Part shown: positions 62,480 to 64,000 of the stretch, piece by piece
Layout: each line of letters begins with the position of its first letter
How positions within the stretch are numbered: position 1 is the stretch's first letter
From: Hyaloraphidium curvatum
Lineage: Eukaryota > Monoblepharomycota > Hyaloraphidiomycetes > Hyaloraphidiales > Hyaloraphidiaceae
Reading direction: 5' to 3'
Assembly: GCA_025558095.1 (NCBI GenBank)
Contig: JAIVFI010000039.1
Location: 1-64,000, forward strand
DNA length: 64,000 nt
Notes under the pieces: model-generated
Seen by the model: only the letters and a program-made list of their open reading frames with translations
What the model was told of the DNA's origin: nothing
Database searches by the model: none
Made by a program: the position numbers and the translations under genes

Positions 62480-63412
62480 TCACATCTTTGCTTTGGCGTC
62501 GTTGCCCTGGGAGTTCATGGCCTCGAGCCTCCTCCCCATCTCCTCGTGCGCATTGAGCAGTCCGGTCAGCCACTCGTTGTCCTCTTCCCCCGTGATTACC
62601 CCGCCGTCCAGCAGCTCCTTCCTCAGGCGCACGCAGATCTCCTTGATTGCCTCGCCGCGGACCGCGAGGTCCCCGTCCGCCGCGACGATCTTCAGCCGCT
62701 CCTCGTACCAAGCCGACTCCGGCAGTTTGGAGAACTCGCGCGGGAGCCACTTCCAGTACGGCGCAAAGTCCCCGCCGAGGAGGAACAGCAGCCTCATCGT
62801 CCCGGCGACGAACTCGCCGACCGCGATTGCTACCGCCAGGGGATCCTCGCGGTGCACGAGTCTCCAGCAAAAGTTGTATTCTCCGTGGTGCCAGACGCGG
62901 AAGCACTCTTCTTTGAGCCTCGTGAGCCGCACGCGGGGAGGGTAACGCGACCACGCGGCGCGGAGTGCGGTGAGCTCGCCAGTGCCGTCGAACCAGACCG
63001 CGCCGCGCCGGAGAAAGTACAGGGATGATTCGAAGCGGGCGTCCCAATCAACGTCCGATGTCGGAGCCGACGGGCGGCCGATCATGGAGGCGAACCAGGC
63101 CGGCACCGACGTGACGATGACGGCCTTGTCTCCCCCGCCCGCCAGGCGGTAACCTTTCCAGGGATTCGGCGACGACGCGTTCAGCTTCTCTGACACCGCG
63201 TCGCCCATCGCCGCAAAGTCCTCCGAGCCCAGGAAGAGCCAGAACTGCGGACCCCACGAGTGGTCGCGCGAGAGCTCGTCGTCGTTCCGGAGGACATCCG
63301 AACCCTGCAGCCGCCCCGCCGCGAAGCGGTCCTCCAGCTCCGGGCAGAGCGAACGGATCGCGGGAAAGCCCCATTCGCGGAAGAAGGCCTCCGCCACGTC
63401 GAGTCCCTGCAT
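62480..63412 (-). CDS. DUF4037-like protein (nucleotidyltransferase-fold)
   Basis: 310 residues from ATG 63412, which begins MQGLDVAEAFFREWGFPAIR as in the family; the frame is open upstream to 63805 but that part is antisense to the next gene. GSDVLRNDDELSRDHSWGPQ and FWLFLGSED form the signature (Asp/Glu-rich metal-like site in the first 70 residues). The rest is helical (WWHHGEYNF-like WHHGEYNFCWRLV, PYWKWLPREFSKLP). DUF4037 proteins are thought to be nucleotidyltransferase-like; activity unproved. Confidence 0.75.
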   Translation of the reverse strand: MQGLDVAEAFFREWGFPAIRSLCPELEDRFAAGRLQGSDVLRNDDELSRDHSWGPQFWLFLGSEDFAAMGDAVSEKLNASSPNPWKGYRLAGGGDKAVIVTSVPAWFASMIGRPSAPTSDVDWDARFESSLYFLRRGAVWFDGTGELTALRAAWSRYPPRVRLTRLKEECFRVWHHGEYNFCWRLVHREDPLAVAIAVGEFVAGTMRLLFLLGGDFAPYWKWLPREFSKLPESAWYEERLKIVAADGDLAVRGEAIKEICVRLRKELLDGGVITGEEDNEWLTGLLNAHEEMGRRLEAMNSQGNDAKAKM

Positions 63413-63506
63413 TGTGTGACGGGGAGCAGAGGGAAGCTGCGGTTTACGCGTCGATCCGTAAACAAACGCGTCCCGCCCCATTGCCCGGAATACGTCGCTT
63501 CCTACG

Positions 63507-64000
63507 ATGTCGGGCGGCGGCGGAAAGAAAGGCGTGCCGGCCAAGATGCCGGCCGAGGCCCTGGCGCGGTTCCCGAACGCGGAGCCGATCGGCGCGCCCA
63601 CCGCCACGGGCATGGCGCTGAGCGCGGTCGCGAACGCAAAGTACACGAGCGCGTTGGAGCGGCTGTCAACTGCTCTGGTTGCCCTGCGGACGGCAGCGGA
63701 GGCGAAGGTCGCGGCCGGCGAGGATGCCAGGAGCGCCGGAGGCCGCGGATGCACCGTGCGCCCGGCCGCGGACGCCGTGTCGGACCTGGGCAGAAAGGCG
63801 ATCATGGGCGCGCAGCTCCTCGGACCTGGCGCCGCAGCTCCTGGCCGCGCGTCCGTCCGGACCCCTCGTGCAGATCTCTTTCATGGACGCCTTCAGGGAG
63901 GCCTTCCCGCACATCAGGCGAATCGTGCGGATGGCATCGGACAAGGCGCTGCTCAACTACTTCGTCGCTGGGCCTGCCAAGTTGGTCGGGCTGCCCGTCG
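63507..64000 (+). CDS. Unknown protein, 5' part only
   Basis: From ATG 63507: MSGGGKKGVPAKMPAEALAR, Ala-rich helix to SALERL, then best joined over an intron 63665-63815 to SSDLAPQLLAARPSGPLVQI and FREAFPHIRRIVRMASDKAL, open to the window end. Without that intron the frame stays open but reads as low-complexity. Divergent to the DUF4037 gene with only 94 bp between starts. Family unknown. Confidence 0.45.
   Translation, partial: MSGGGGKKGVPAKMPAEALARFPNAEPIGAPTATGMALSAVANAKYTSALERLSTALVALRTAAEAKVAAGEDARSAGGRGCTVRPAADAVSDLGRKAIMGAQLLGPGAAAPGRASVRTPRADLFHGRLQGGLPAHQANRADGIGQGAAQLLRRWACQVGRAAR

Noticed and set aside
1-64000. CRISPR arrays, tRNA and rRNA genes
   Set aside because: No regularly spaced repeats, no T-loop consensus with a foldable cloverleaf and no rRNA core sequence recognised by eye; a tRNAscan/Infernal run would be decisive.

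Overview
The window looks like nuclear DNA of a GC-rich fungus, probably from an early-diverging or zoosporic lineage; the species cannot be fixed from sequence alone. Evidence for a fungus: a canonical Zn(II)2Cys6 transcription factor, a KRE2/MNT1-type (GT15) mannosyltransferase, a Dal5-like anion:cation symporter and Ser/Thr-rich secreted proteins. Most genes are split by tiny introns of about 45-70 nt. I rebuilt the exon models by hand from reading-frame continuity, GT/AG signals and family motifs. Donors are mostly GTGGGT or GTGCG rather than GTAAGT. No tRNA, rRNA or CRISPR array was recognised.

Layout. 1-2165: the 5' end of a secreted-protein gene and decayed MYND zinc-finger genes, with a duplicated divergent promoter. 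2254-20045: metabolism and regulation, namely a DMT transporter fused to a GT8 glycosyltransferase, an MFS permease, a damaged SMP-30-like gene, a small four-helix membrane protein, an ASH1/SET2-type histone methyltransferase, a protein-kinase-like protein, a 5'-nucleotidase with EF-hands and a fungal transcription factor. 20144-24602: small secreted proteins with duplicated promoters and exons, plus another MYND relic. 24740-31180: a P450, a Thr-rich secreted protein, a Pro-rich protein, the only intact MYND gene and a truncated MYND gene.

31262-43791 is a nested mobile-element block. A minus-strand non-LTR retroelement has three overlapping ORFs: a gag-like ORF, a Pro/Ser-rich ORF, and a C2H2/RT/restriction-like-endonuclease ORF. 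Its third ORF is split by a 5,628-bp, AT-richer element (34916-40543) with 773-bp terminal inverted repeats that look identical, a 5-bp TCGGC target duplication and three internal genes of unrecognised family. Removing this element and one TSD copy restores the retroelement frame exactly. It is my best candidate for an undescribed system.

43881-64000 returns to cellular genes: an SDR dehydrogenase, a pair of paralogous membrane proteins (one truncated), a GT15 mannosyltransferase, an EGF-repeat secreted protein, a 3D-domain secreted protein, two RING/IBR-type ubiquitin-ligase candidates, a papain-family peptidase with an acidic tail, a beta-hydroxyacid dehydrogenase, a short single-TM protein, a zinc alcohol dehydrogenase, a sterol-desaturase-family hydroxylase with a 21-nt microexon, a DUF4037-like protein, and the start of an unknown gene running off the end. 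There is no operon-like organisation. Many neighbours are divergent and share intergenic spaces of only 100-500 bp.
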